Shown here one piece after another: positions 28,197 through 37,870 of a stretch of 44,564 nt of DNA. Positions within the stretch are counted from its first letter, which is position 1. Each line of letters opens with the position of its first letter. The stretch covers positions 1 through 44,564 of the forward strand of contig NZ_JABXKI010000273.1 of NCBI RefSeq assembly GCF_017115095.1, read 5' to 3'. The stretch is from Nostoc sp. NMS4 (lineage in GTDB: Bacteria; Cyanobacteriota; Cyanobacteriia; Cyanobacteriales; Nostocaceae). Below the pieces are notes generated by a model. That model ran no database searches. It worked only from the letters and a program-made list of their open reading frames with translations, and was not told the origin of the DNA. Position numbers and translations under genes: made by a program.

Positions 28197-30551
28197 TTAA
28201 TGAGCAGCGCAAGATGTAGCGGTGAGCGAGGAATTATGGGGCGTTGCCGTGGGTACTTGAGCAACCAGAACTATGTTCCCATTGGCATCCATTACCCAGC
28301 TTTGGGCTTCGACAATTTGAGTAGGTTCATTGACAGAATTAACTTTCTGTGATTTTTCTTCTGTGTTTCGCTGTGCCTGAACAACATCTCTTTTCTGAAT
28401 ACCGCCAGCACGATTCTGACTCTCAGGAGGGAGCGTGATCCAATCTGCCAGCACTGCATCATCAGCTATCAATGGCTCTGTGGGATCGGCGACTAGTCCT
28501 CCACGCCCAGTCTGAATAAATGAACTCCTTCCTATTTTTCCACCAGAATTACAACTAGCAGCAATTTGCCGCGAAGCATCAACCAAATTTACGGGTAGTT
28601 CCACTAATCCTTTACTGGGGTCAGCATCTGGTGAGTTGATTTGTACAGTGCCATTTAATGAAGGGTTTTGCTGAGAAAATGCCGTGATGTCACTTGTTGC
28701 AAGTTCACTTGGTTTTAGTTTATCTGGATCTTTAGTGTTTAACAGCCTCTCTAGGTCTGTACGGGTGCGTGGCACAAAACCAAAGATGTTTTTAGCGGTG
28801 ATTGTGATTTTACCACCAGAGCCAGAGAAGCCGTTGGCGGTGATATCATTGTTTCCGTTGTTTCCGAAGGGAGTGGCGACTAGGAAGCCATTAGGTGCAT
28901 TGATGGTGATATTACCGCCAGTTTTATCACCCCCGGCATTAGTGGATATTTGACTATTGCCGCGCATCAATAATAAGTCTCCCACCTGTAACCCAATATC
29001 ACCACCCCGATTTGACTCACTATTAGACGTGAGTGTTCCTTCGTCTAGCAAGATAGAACGAGCAGTTACGTTTAGTGCGCCTGGTGTCCCTGGGTTACTT
29101 GCATCTCCTAAGTAGACTGCATTATCTGCAACTTTAACGCTCACACTTATTTGACCACCATCTCGGACAATCAATTGTCCTGTGGTGATATTGATTGTTC
29201 CTGCATTTCCGTAATTTAGAGTCGAAGCAAACAAACCACTAGAGTCATCTTCTACTGAGCTTCCGGCTATCTCGACTGACTTCAAGGCGTTAACAGTTAT
29301 GTTCCCTCCTCTTCCTTCAGATGGAATCACCTGGGAGTTATTGACTACTCCACTAGACTCTGCTGTTACTCTTGCCCCATCTTTAATACGCAATCTCCCA
29401 GTGTTGATTGTAATGTCACCCGCCTTTCCTTCACCTACGCTTATACCAATAAATCCAGTAATAGTATTTGGCAGGGTACTACCAATTAGCTCCACGGAGT
29501 CGGAGGCATTCACTGTCAAATTTCCTGCTGCACCCTTGCCTCTAGTAGAAGTAGCTACTCTTGCACCATCCTGAACAATTAATTTCCTAGCAGTAATTGT
29601 TAAGTCTTTGCCATTTGTGCTACCTGTAGTTTGATTTATTAAGCGCACACCCTGACCAGTTATGTTAATGAAGTTGCCCTGTACCTGGATATTACCACCA
29701 CCCTCACCACTAGCATCTATCTGAGATGGAAACTCTTTACCATCAGCAATTCGCTGGATTATTTGAATATTTTGGAAATTTTGGACACCTTCATATCCCA
29801 AACTCCAGCCTTGATCTGTTGGTTTCAGGCTAACTAGACTATTACTAGCAACACTTCCTAGATCAATTCGTCCCGATGCTGCTGTTAAATTTCCGCCCTC
29901 TAGGGTGATATCACCGCCAACTAATGCTAAGGTTTTACCCCGATTCACTTGTAAACCAACTGCTTGCCTGAAGATATTAGTTGTGATGCCATCTGGATTC
30001 TTTGCTTGCGATTGATTGCTGATAGGAGCCGCAGTTGCTGCAAATTGTAAACCAATGGGAACACTTACTGTCAGCAAGGGTGTAGTTAGGGGTTCTGTGG
30101 CGCTAAACTTTGTACCATCGGCAAAGTTTAAACTACTAGCTGTACTTGCAATAAATGAACCACCGATATCTAAAGAAGCACGACTACTAAAAATAATACC
30201 GTTGGGATTAATTAAAAACAGGTTTGCTGGACTCTTAGCTTTAAGTATGCCATCAATATTAGAAATGGACTTACCCGTTACCCGGCTAATAATGTTCTGA
30301 ATACCCTCAGTATTTTTAAACTCAGCTATAGCCCCATTGAGTACAGAAAACTCTTTAAAACTGTGGAACAAGTTGCTTTCTAATCGGGTTCCACCCTCAA
30401 TAATTGTAAGATTACCCTGTGTTGTAACTTGAGAATTATTAGGTAGAGTGCCATCTGGTGAAATTTGAGCAATAGTAGAAGTTCCAGAAAAAGCTATTGC
30501 CCCACCTATTACAATTCCTAACCCTTTAAACCAGCCAGACAAAATACTCAT
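28197..30551 (-). CDS. filamentous-haemagglutinin-type exoprotein (two-partner secretion), copy 2
   Basis: A 784-residue secreted protein. A signal peptide (LGIVIGGAIAFSGTSTIAQI) is followed by the TPS domain: NLFHSFKEFSVLNGAIAEF, IISRVTGKSISNIDGIL, LFLINPNGIIFSSRASLDIG and SFIASTASSLNFADG. The rest is a beta-helix of repeated (G/S)NLTVNASDSVEL-like turns up to about residue 600. A conserved C-terminal tail (EAQSWVMDANGNIVLVAQVP) ends in SCAAH. Such proteins cross the outer membrane through a TpsB pore, which is not in this window. A paralogue lies at 31837-34299. A small Cys-tailed peptide gene lies upstream. Confidence 0.88.
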   Translation of the reverse strand: MSILSGWFKGLGIVIGGAIAFSGTSTIAQISPDGTLPNNSQVTTQGNLTIIEGGTRLESNLFHSFKEFSVLNGAIAEFKNTEGIQNIISRVTGKSISNIDGILKAKSPANLFLINPNGIIFSSRASLDIGGSFIASTASSLNFADGTKFSATEPLTTPLLTVSVPIGLQFAATAAPISNQSQAKNPDGITTNIFRQAVGLQVNRGKTLALVGGDITLEGGNLTAASGRIDLGSVASNSLVSLKPTDQGWSLGYEGVQNFQNIQIIQRIADGKEFPSQIDASGEGGGNIQVQGNFINITGQGVRLINQTTGSTNGKDLTITARKLIVQDGARVATSTRGKGAAGNLTVNASDSVELIGSTLPNTITGFIGISVGEGKAGDITINTGRLRIKDGARVTAESSGVVNNSQVIPSEGRGGNITVNALKSVEIAGSSVEDDSSGLFASTLNYGNAGTINITTGQLIVRDGGQISVSVKVADNAVYLGDASNPGTPGALNVTARSILLDEGTLTSNSESNRGGDIGLQVGDLLLMRGNSQISTNAGGDKTGGNITINAPNGFLVATPFGNNGNNDITANGFSGSGGKITITAKNIFGFVPRTRTDLERLLNTKDPDKLKPSELATSDITAFSQQNPSLNGTVQINSPDADPSKGLVELPVNLVDASRQIAASCNSGGKIGRSSFIQTGRGGLVADPTEPLIADDAVLADWITLPPESQNRAGGIQKRDVVQAQRNTEEKSQKVNSVNEPTQIVEAQSWVMDANGNIVLVAQVPTATPHNSSLTATSCAAH

Positions 30552-30909
30552 AATTAATAATAAACTCCTTTAAAAAACTACAATTTGCCAAATGAATTAT
30601 AGTTGCGTTACACATCTATTTTAATAAACTACAATATTAAAATCATCGATATAGTTTTTGGTATTTGGTATTTGCTATTTAGTAGATATGGTAATATTTA
30701 TTATTCTAGATAATATAACTTAAAGGCACAACTAGGTTGTGCCTTTAGAAAAATCTTTACTCCAATTCGAGAAAAACAGTATTTTTAACCTAAATGCTGA
30801 TAATTTTGCTCATATTTAGCAATATTGTCAACTTAATTATTGAGAAGACTACGGATTAATTTACGTCTGCTTATCTTGGTATTAAATGGACAATACTGTT
30901 AAGGATTGA
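30552..30909. other. spacer between the peptide gene and exoprotein copy 2
   Basis: Contains one strong hairpin (separate entry) and AT-rich DNA. No gene. Confidence 0.4.
30722..30746 (-). terminator. hairpin between the Cys-tailed peptide and exoprotein copy 2
   Basis: A perfect 11-bp stem (30722-30732 with 30736-30746) with a 3-nt loop. On the minus strand it follows the peptide gene by about 165 bp and precedes the exoprotein. The T-tract is modest (TTAAGTTATATT), so it may give partial termination. Confidence 0.5.
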
Positions 30910-31230
30910 TTAATGGCACGGGCAATTAACAAAATCGTTTATATCATTTGACCAACAAGTGCAACCCGATAGCCTAATATCTTTACCTGGAATTACTAGT
31001 GAAAATTTTGCAACTTGTTCATCTTCACCAGCACTAATAGATTGGAGTTTAGTTAGATCAAGTGTGTACTGAAATTGAAGAACTTCTTGTCTTGATATAC
31101 CGTAATTCTTGAGTATCTTACCGAAGTTAGTATTCTTCAGAATCTCATGCATTTCCTGCTGAATCTCGTCTTGTAATTGCTGTAATTTTTGAGAATCAAT
31201 GACTGTTTGCTGTGAAGTTTGAGATTCCAT
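30910..31230 (-). CDS. leader-like peptide with Cys-rich C-terminus, copy 2
   Basis: A 106-residue protein. I chose ATG at 31230 because AAGGAG sits about 10 bases before it; the frame is open further upstream but without a ribosome site. The first 60 residues are helical and Gln/Glu-rich (SQQTVIDSQKLQQLQDEIQQ) and closely match the peptide at 34468-34794. The last 40 differ and end in CTCWSNDINDFVNCPCH, with four cysteines in 17 residues. A conserved leader plus a variable Cys-rich tail is the build of RiPP precursors, but no known leader family (Nif11, NHLP) or Gly-Gly cleavage site is obvious. Function unknown. Confidence 0.7.
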   Translation of the reverse strand: MESQTSQQTVIDSQKLQQLQDEIQQEMHEILKNTNFGKILKNYGISRQEVLQFQYTLDLTKLQSISAGEDEQVAKFSLVIPGKDIRLSGCTCWSNDINDFVNCPCH

Positions 31231-31836
31231 GAATTTTGATCTCCTTGAAAATTGGTAAATGTGTAAAATTATCTTGTGATGTACTAAATTACCGTGAGTT
31301 CGATTAGTGCAGCTTGGTAACGAAGGAATCAAGTATACAGAGTCTAGAGTCGCACAAAAGCATTAGGTTTTTAAAGCTCTTGTGAACTCTGATAATTATG
31401 ACTTCAACTTAGCTAGTAATAATTACGCACGGTGTAACAAAACTTCATATATTTCTGTTGGATTTCTTTAAAGGATTCATGAATCTGGCTACTGACTATT
31501 GATGACTCAAGAGGATTGAGTAATTGTTACCTCCTCAAGTCTCAGACTCTGCTTACGGTTTGGATAAGTCCACAGGCTTTATTAAGGCGATCAAGTTGAT
31601 TACAAAGCAGCGATGTCTATGGTGGGTTACGCCAATGCACTGATTTAAGCTGATGTGCAGCTAAATTGTATAAAACGAAAACGTAAAATTATTGTAGTGC
31701 GGGCATCTTGCCCGCATCGAATATACAAATTAAATACGCAACAGCTTAGTGGAAAGGGCGATGAAGTCATTGCAAAAAGGCGATGTCTGCGACGACTACG
31801 CCAACACACCAAAAAAAGTTATGAGAATCCCAAATT
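31231..31836. other. region between module 1 and module 2
   Basis: Contains the ribosome site of the peptide gene, the conserved upstream block (31391-31454), a short GCGGGCATCTTGCCCGC palindrome (31698-31714), and two repeat-like pieces (GCGATGTCT...ACGCCAA near 31610 and 31782). No further gene is supported. Confidence 0.4.
31391..31454 (-). promoter_or_regulatory. conserved upstream block of peptide gene, copy 2
   Basis: About 64 bp resembling 34823-34885 at most positions, with shared pieces such as TAATTATG/TAATTATTG, ATTACGC and GTGT. It lies 161-224 bp before the peptide ATG. The two blocks probably hold the promoter. Confidence 0.55.
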
Positions 31837-34299
31837 TTAATTACCAGCGCAAGATGTAGCGACAAGTGAGGAGTTATGGGGCGTTGCCGTGGGTACTTGA
31901 GCAACCAGAACTACGTTCCCATTAGCATCCATTACCCAGCTTTGGGCTTCGACAATTTGAGTAGGCTCATTGACAGAATTAACGTTCTGTGATTTTTCTC
32001 CTGTGTTTCTCTGCACTTGAACAACCACTCTTTTCTGAATACCTTCAGCACGATTCAGACTCTCAGAAGGGAGCGCGATCCAACCTGCCAGCACCGCATC
32101 ATCAGCTATCAATAGCTCCGTAGGATCGGCTTGTATTCCTCCACGCCCAGTCGCAACAAATGAACTCCTTCCTATTTCTCCACCAGAATTACAACCAGCA
32201 GCAATTTGCTGCGAAGCATCAACCAGATTTACAGGCAATTCCACTAATCCTTTACTGGGGTCAGCATCTGGTGAGTTGATTTGTACAGTGCCACTTAATG
32301 AAGGGTTTTGCTGAGAAAATGCAGTGATGTCACTTGTTGGTAGGTTATTCGGGTTTATGTCTTTTGGATCGAGCTTCTCTACCTCTGCACGGGTGCGTGG
32401 CACAAACCCAAAGATGTTCTTAGCGGCGATCGCAATTTTACCACCAGAACCAAAGTTGGCGTTGGCGGTAATATCGCTATTTCCCAAAGGAGTGGCGACG
32501 AGAAAGCCATTAGGTGCATTGATGGTGAGATTACCACCAGTTTTATCATCTCCAGCATTAGTAGAGATTTGACTGTTGCGACGCATCAGTAATAAGTCCC
32601 GCACCTGTACCGCAATGTCACCGCCCTTACCTGACTCACTATTAGATGTGAGTTTTCCCTTATCCAGCAGGATGGAACGAGCGGTTATATTGAGTTCTCC
32701 TGCTAGACCTAAATTGGGTACACCCCCTTGATAGTTGACATTCTTTCGAGCTTCACTGCTTACAGTTATTGCCGCCCCATCTTTGATCAGCAATTGCCCT
32801 GTAGTTACGGTCAAGTTGCCGCCATTGCCAATCCCTTGAGTCCCAGCAAACAAGCTACTGAGCCTAGAACCATTTGCTGAAGTACCTATTAGTTCTACAG
32901 ACTCAGAGGCGTTTACCGTCAAGTCTCCTCCATTTCCTGTAGCTGGTGTAAATTGGTTAGAAGAACGCTCAAGTCTGCCCTCAGAACTTGTTGATATTCT
33001 TGCCCCTCCCCCGATACGTAACTTTGCAGTGTTAATTATTATGCTGCCAGCATTTTGAGCGCCATAAGTTGCACTAAATAATCCACTGGATATTAAATCA
33101 CTACCATCTGGTAAGGGAGAAATCGGGATACCTGCGATTAGTTCTACGGAATCTGAGGCGTTTATAGTCAATTTCCCCGCCAATCCCGAACCGACATTGA
33201 ACATTAAGACTTGCGCTCCATCTTTGACAATCAACTTTCTGGTAGTGATATTTATATCTCCAGAGTTTCCAGTGTTGAAAGTTCCAGTAGACAACAACGC
33301 ATTTAGTCCAAGTTCTACAGACTCGGAAGCGTTCACTGTCAAATTTCCTCCTGGTTGCGTTCCCAAGGTAATAGCCAATATATCTGAACTGTCAGTTACC
33401 AGCACGCGCTTACCTTGTAGGTGGATATTACCACCACCTTTGCCACTGGTATCTACAATAGATGGAATCCCAGCTTGCTGTCTTAGTTCGATGTTCTGGA
33501 AATTTTGAACACCTTCATATCCGAATGCCCAACTTTGATTCGTTGAACTGAGACTGACTAAACTATTGCCAGCAACACTTCCTAACTCAATTCTTCCCCC
33601 ACTTGCTGTTAAATTTCCGCCCTCTAGGGTTATATCACCGCCTATAAGAGCTAAGGTTTTGTCTTGCTGCACCTGTAGACCGGCACCTTCTCCAAGGATA
33701 TTAATTGCATTATCGGGACTTGCTTGGGATTGATTGCGAATGGGAGCCGCAGTTGTTCCAAATTGTAAGCCTATGGGAACACTTAATGTCAGCAGAGGTG
33801 TATTTTGAGGAGATGTCGCACTAAAGTTTGTACCATCAGCAAAGTTCAAACTACTCGCCGTACTAGCCACAAATGAACCGCCGATATTTAAAGAAGCATT
33901 AGACCCAAAAACAATGCCGTTAGGATTAATCAGAAAGACGTTGGCTGTGCCGTTAGCTTTGAGAATGCCATCTATATTAGAAACAGAATTGCCTGTTACC
34001 CGACTGATGATGTTCTGAATATTTATTGCATTGTTAAAGTAGGCTGTCCTTCCCGCAGAGACAGAAAACTCTTCAAAGCTGTGGAACAAGTTTGTACCAC
34101 GAACTGCCCCACCGTCTATCTGGTCTATAAGCTGACCATCGATTAGCTTTGGTGTAATGATTGAACTTTCAGATCCAAGTGTGGCATCTTTTTGAACTTG
34201 AGCTAAGGCAAAACTCTCAGCAAAAGTGAGTACTTTAGCAATTACTAAAGTACTCACTATTCCTAACTTCCCGTGGCAGCTGCTTCGATTTTGAGACAT
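31837..34299 (-). CDS. filamentous-haemagglutinin-type exoprotein (two-partner secretion), copy 1
   Basis: An 820-residue paralogue of the exoprotein at 28197-30551. The N-terminus has a hydrophobic signal-like segment (GIVSTLVIAKVLTFAESFAL) and then the TPS domain with NLFHSFEEFSVSAGRTAYF, IISRVTGNSVSNIDGILKA and VFLINPNGIVFGSNASLNIG. A beta-helix with NLTVNASESVEL repeats fills the middle. The last 150 residues are nearly the same as in copy 2, ending SCAGN. Likely a surface or secreted adhesin-like protein. No TpsB transporter is near. The Cys-tailed peptide gene (34468-34794) ends 168 bp upstream. Confidence 0.88.
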   Translation of the reverse strand: MSQNRSSCHGKLGIVSTLVIAKVLTFAESFALAQVQKDATLGSESSIITPKLIDGQLIDQIDGGAVRGTNLFHSFEEFSVSAGRTAYFNNAINIQNIISRVTGNSVSNIDGILKANGTANVFLINPNGIVFGSNASLNIGGSFVASTASSLNFADGTNFSATSPQNTPLLTLSVPIGLQFGTTAAPIRNQSQASPDNAINILGEGAGLQVQQDKTLALIGGDITLEGGNLTASGGRIELGSVAGNSLVSLSSTNQSWAFGYEGVQNFQNIELRQQAGIPSIVDTSGKGGGNIHLQGKRVLVTDSSDILAITLGTQPGGNLTVNASESVELGLNALLSTGTFNTGNSGDINITTRKLIVKDGAQVLMFNVGSGLAGKLTINASDSVELIAGIPISPLPDGSDLISSGLFSATYGAQNAGSIIINTAKLRIGGGARISTSSEGRLERSSNQFTPATGNGGDLTVNASESVELIGTSANGSRLSSLFAGTQGIGNGGNLTVTTGQLLIKDGAAITVSSEARKNVNYQGGVPNLGLAGELNITARSILLDKGKLTSNSESGKGGDIAVQVRDLLLMRRNSQISTNAGDDKTGGNLTINAPNGFLVATPLGNSDITANANFGSGGKIAIAAKNIFGFVPRTRAEVEKLDPKDINPNNLPTSDITAFSQQNPSLSGTVQINSPDADPSKGLVELPVNLVDASQQIAAGCNSGGEIGRSSFVATGRGGIQADPTELLIADDAVLAGWIALPSESLNRAEGIQKRVVVQVQRNTGEKSQNVNSVNEPTQIVEAQSWVMDANGNVVLVAQVPTATPHNSSLVATSCAGN

Positions 34300-34467
34300 T
34301 AAAAACTGGCGCTCAAAAAATAAGAGTTTATTAAAATACTGTTTTTTGCTAATTAGTTATGTTAGTACACTGATGTTATCTCTGTAGTCTAACTATTACA
34401 TAAAAGCGATGTTTAGTATTTTGACATTCACTAGAATAAACTCTTTACAGCCCGAAGATTAAATTAT

Positions 34468-34794
34468 TTAGCAGTTACAGCCTAAAGGACTGCCAGTTGA
34501 TGGGCAAGGGATACACAATGCTTTTTTCACTAATACAATTTCTGGTATTGAAGCTGTTGAAGTTTCTGCCAATAATGCATTGGGTTGCTGTTCATCAACT
34601 GCATCATTAGATTGGAGTTGATTGGGGTCGAGATTGCACTGCCAATGAATTCTCAAGACTCTATATTCTAATAAGCCATACTTTTCCAGCACTGAATGTA
34701 AGTCAGCATTTTCTAGGCTTTGATCCATTTTCTGCTGAATCTCTTCTTGTAACTGCTGTAATATTTGAGGGTCTATGACTTGTTGAGAACTCAT
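34468..34794 (-). CDS. leader-like peptide with Cys-rich C-terminus, copy 1
   Basis: A 108-residue protein. The leader (SSQQVIDPQILQQLQEEIQQ, then LEKYGLLEYRVLRIHWQCN) matches the peptide at 30910-31230 position by position up to the LQS near residue 62; the tails then diverge. This tail ends ALCIPCPSTGSPLGCNC, with four cysteines in the last 15 residues. AGGA lies before the ATG. It is the first gene of module 1. The same caveats apply: RiPP-like architecture, no recognised maturation enzyme nearby, function unknown. Confidence 0.7.
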   Translation of the reverse strand: MSSQQVIDPQILQQLQEEIQQKMDQSLENADLHSVLEKYGLLEYRVLRIHWQCNLDPNQLQSNDAVDEQQPNALLAETSTASIPEIVLVKKALCIPCPSTGSPLGCNC

Positions 34795-34822
34795 GATTGT
34801 TTTCGTTCCTGAGAGGATGTGT

Positions 34823-34885
34823 ATAATTATTGCTTCAATTTAGTTAGCAATGATTACGCTCAGTGTCATAAAAGTTCATGTTTTC
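34823..34885 (-). promoter_or_regulatory. conserved upstream block of peptide gene, copy 1
   Basis: Homologous to 31391-31454. It lies 29-91 bp before the peptide ATG and probably contains the promoter, since little other DNA separates it from the ABC permease gene. Confidence 0.55.
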
Positions 34886-34894
34886 GTTTCTTTG

Positions 34895-35722
34895 CTAATT
34901 CTTAATCCCCGTCGCGGCAATACCCTGAAGAAATTGACGCTGGCCGATGAGAAATAATATCATTACTGGAACTGTCGCTATTGTCACTGCTGCCATCATC
35001 AAAGGCCAATTATTCGTAAATTGCTCTTGAAACTCAGCTAAGGCTAGTTGCACCGTTCTTAATTCTGGTCGTGTCGTAAATACCAGAGGCTTAAATAAAT
35101 CATTCCACTCACCGATGAAGGTGAACAAAAACAACGTCACCAACGCCGGACGCGCTAAAGGTAACATCACCCGCCACAAAATTTGTAGTCGGTTCGCCCC
35201 ATCGATAGCTGCGGCTTCCTCTAACTCCACCGGAATTGTCTGGAAATACTGACGTAATAAGAAAATCCCAAAGCCGCTAACCGCAGTGGGTAAAATCAGC
35301 GCCCAGTATGTATTTATCAGGTGTCCCCACTTCAATACCAAAAAGATCGGAATCACCAATAACTGAAAGGGAATCACTAAAGTTGCTAAAACGACTAATA
35401 GCAGTGCTTGTCGTCCCCGAAACTTCAATCGTGCTAGGGCGTAACCAGCTAAAGCAGAAGTGACAATCTGAAACGCCGTCACAGCGATCGCTACCAAGGT
35501 AGAATTAGCAAACGCCAGCAAAAATTTTCCCTGTTGCCACGCAACGCGGTAATTTGCTAAAGACCAGTTATTTTTGGACAAATTTTCTGGGCTGGTGGCC
35601 GTCGGTGCAAAGGAGGTGAGAAAGACCACAAACAACGGTAGTAAAACGATAAATGCCCCTAGCAGTAAGATTACTAGGCTGAAAAAATCGCCAGATTTTA
35701 GATTCCAGTGTGATTGGGACAT
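34895..35722 (-). CDS. carbohydrate ABC transporter permease (MalG-like)
   Basis: A 275-residue inner membrane protein with six membrane segments. The EAA loop that contacts the ATPase is LEEAAAIDGANRLQILWRVM at about residues 165-185. It belongs to the MalG/UgpE group of sugar permeases. Partner permease, binding protein and ATPase genes are not adjacent, which is common in cyanobacteria, so the sugar cannot be told. The N-terminus (MSQSHWNLKSGDFFSLVILL) gives the expected first segment. Confidence 0.88.
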   Translation of the reverse strand: MSQSHWNLKSGDFFSLVILLLGAFIVLLPLFVVFLTSFAPTATSPENLSKNNWSLANYRVAWQQGKFLLAFANSTLVAIAVTAFQIVTSALAGYALARLKFRGRQALLLVVLATLVIPFQLLVIPIFLVLKWGHLINTYWALILPTAVSGFGIFLLRQYFQTIPVELEEAAAIDGANRLQILWRVMLPLARPALVTLFLFTFIGEWNDLFKPLVFTTRPELRTVQLALAEFQEQFTNNWPLMMAAVTIATVPVMILFLIGQRQFLQGIAATGIKN

Positions 35723-35903
35723 AACTTAAAACTGCAAAGCATTTATTTTGCTAGAACTACAGCATCGCCTTCGGCAACAGTTAATCTATAAACAAAGTCT
35801 ACTTGTTAAGTTAAATTAAACCACAGTGATTGTTACCCTCAGTTCATAGGGTAAATTCAATCCTGGTGTCAAATAATTCAGGTTTACAGGGGTAAAGATA
35901 ACC

Positions 35904-36602
35904 ATGCAGCAGCTTACAGACCAATTTAAAGAACTAGATTTCAAGAGCGAAACATACAAAGATGCTTATAGCCGAATTAATGCGATCGTGATTGAAGGGG
36001 AACAAGAAGCCCATGAAAATTACATCACATTAGCCGAACTGCTGCCAGAATCTCATGATGAATTGATTCGCCTCTCCAAGATGGAAAGCCGACACAAGAA
36101 AGGATTTGAAGCTTGTGGGCGCAATTTGGAAGTCACCCCAGATTTGCCATTTGCCAAGGAATTTTTCTCTGGACTACACCAAAATTTCCAAACAGCCGCC
36201 GCCGAAGGTAAGGTGGTCACTTGTCTATTGATTCAGTCTTTGATTATCGAATGTTTTGCGATCGCAGCATATAACATTTACATCCCCGTTGCCGATGCTT
36301 TTGCCCGCAAAATCACCGAGGGAGTAGTAAAAGAAGAATACAGCCACCTCAACTTTGGCGAAGTTTGGTTGAAAGAACATTTCACAGAATCCAAAGCAGA
36401 ATTTGAACTTGCAAATCGCCAGAACCTACCCATAGTCTGGAAAATGCTCAACAAAGTAGAGGGTGATGCCCACACAATGGCAATGGAAAAAGATGCTTTA
36501 GTAGAAGATTTTATGATTCAATACGGTGAAGCATTAAGTAACATAGGTTTCACGACTCGTGATATCATGCGCTTGTCAGCCTACGGACTCATAGCCGCTT
36601 AG
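35904..36602 (+). CDS. aldehyde-deformylating oxygenase (alkane synthesis)
   Basis: A 232-residue ferritin-like di-iron enzyme that turns fatty aldehydes into alkanes or alkenes plus formate. Metal ligands are visible: Glu in [11 protein letters not shown], Glu61 and His64 in MESRHKKGF, Glu in [11 protein letters not shown] and Glu/His in [11 protein letters not shown]. It precedes the acyl-ACP reductase, which supplies its aldehyde, with 136 bp between them, matching the conserved cyanobacterial pair. The usual length is about 231 residues. Secure. Confidence 0.97.
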   Translation: MQQLTDQFKELDFKSETYKDAYSRINAIVIEGEQEAHENYITLAELLPESHDELIRLSKMESRHKKGFEACGRNLEVTPDLPFAKEFFSGLHQNFQTAAAEGKVVTCLLIQSLIIECFAIAAYNIYIPVADAFARKITEGVVKEEYSHLNFGEVWLKEHFTESKAEFELANRQNLPIVWKMLNKVEGDAHTMAMEKDALVEDFMIQYGEALSNIGFTTRDIMRLSAYGLIAA

Positions 36603-36738
36603 AAGAGTGCTGAGTAACGAGTGCTGAGTGCTGAGTAGTTCAAATTCAGAACTTCAGAACTCAGGACTTAGGACTCAGGACTGCTGAACCACCTCATATT
36701 CCACGACCTCAAGACAGCATAAGCCTAATAATCACTAC
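36603..36738. repeat. heptamer repeats between ADO and AAR
   Basis: GTGCTGA and TCAGGAC-type heptamers repeat several times (36606-36690). They separate two genes that are functionally paired. Confidence 0.55.
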
Positions 36739-37758
36739 ATGTTTGGTCTAATTGGACATCTGACTAGTTTAGAACACGCTCAAGCGGTAGCTCAAGAATT
36801 GGGATACCCAGAATATGCCGATCAAGGGCTAGACTTTTGGTGCAGCGCCCCACCACAAATTGTCGATACCATTATTGTCACCAGTATAACTGGGCAAAAA
36901 ATTGAAGGACGGTATGTAGAATCTTGCTTTTTGCCGGAGATGCTGGCTAGTAGGCGCATCAAAGCCGCAACGCGCAAAATCCTCAACGCTATGGCCCATG
37001 CACAAAAGCATGGCATTAACATTACAGCTTTAGGCGGATTTTCCTCGATTATTTTTGAAAACTTTAAGTTAGACCAGTTTAGCCAAGTCCGCAACATTAA
37101 ACTAGAGTTTGAACGGTTCACCACAGGAAATACACATACTGCCTACATTATTTGTAAGCAGGTGGAAGAAGCCTCAAAACAACTGGGAATCGATCTTTCA
37201 AAAGCCACTGTTGCTATATGTGGGGCAACTGGGGATATTGGTAGTGCAGTTACTCGCTGGCTAGATGCGAAAACAGATGTCCAAGAACTTTTGTTAATCG
37301 CCCGCGATCAAGAACGCCTCAAAGAACTCCAAGACGAACTGGGGCGAGGGAAAATTATGGGTTTGACAGAAGCACTGCCCCAAGCTGATATTGTAGTTTG
37401 GGTTGCTAGTATGCCCAGAGGCGTGGAAATTGACCCGACCACTTTGAAACAACCCTGTTTGTTGATTGATGGTGGCTATCCTAAAAACTTAGCAACAAAA
37501 GTTCAACATCCTGGTGTATATGTGTTAAATGGTGGGATTGTAGAGCATTCCCTGGATATTGACTGGAAAATTATGAAAATCGTCAATATGGACGTACCAG
37601 CCCGCCAGTTGTTTGCTTGTTTTGCCGAATCAATGCTGCTGGAATTTGAGAAGTTATACACGAACTTTTCGTGGGGACGGAATCAGATTACCGTAGACAA
37701 AATGGAGCAGATTGGTAAGGTATCAGTGAAACATGGATTTAGACCTCTGCTGGTTTAG
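36739..37758 (+). CDS. long-chain acyl-ACP reductase (AAR)
   Basis: A 339-residue NADPH-dependent reductase giving fatty aldehydes for the oxygenase upstream. The Rossmann motif [18 protein letters not shown] lies at about residues 160-177. The N-terminus [20 protein letters not shown] is typical. The next gene, accA, provides malonyl-CoA for the same fatty acid pool; this gene order (ADO, AAR, accA, SDR, folE) is a known cyanobacterial cluster. Confidence 0.97.
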   Translation: MFGLIGHLTSLEHAQAVAQELGYPEYADQGLDFWCSAPPQIVDTIIVTSITGQKIEGRYVESCFLPEMLASRRIKAATRKILNAMAHAQKHGINITALGGFSSIIFENFKLDQFSQVRNIKLEFERFTTGNTHTAYIICKQVEEASKQLGIDLSKATVAICGATGDIGSAVTRWLDAKTDVQELLLIARDQERLKELQDELGRGKIMGLTEALPQADIVVWVASMPRGVEIDPTTLKQPCLLIDGGYPKNLATKVQHPGVYVLNGGIVEHSLDIDWKIMKIVNMDVPARQLFACFAESMLLEFEKLYTNFSWGRNQITVDKMEQIGKVSVKHGFRPLLV

Positions 37759-37870
37759 TCATTGGCCATTAGTCATTTGTTATTTGCAAAGGACAAAGGA
37801 CAACTGACAAAGGACAAAGGACAAAGGACAAAGGACAGATAACCTATAACTCGTAATTATAACCCCTACG
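37759..37870. repeat. AAAGGAC heptamer tract between AAR and accA
   Basis: The unit AAAGGAC repeats about six times (37789-37838), facing a GTCATTTGTT stretch of the opposite sense, so it can form a hairpin. Confidence 0.7.

Noticed and set aside
28684..30300. Several 90-residue plus-strand frames within the exoprotein genes
   Set aside because: All are antisense shadows of the beta-helix repeats.
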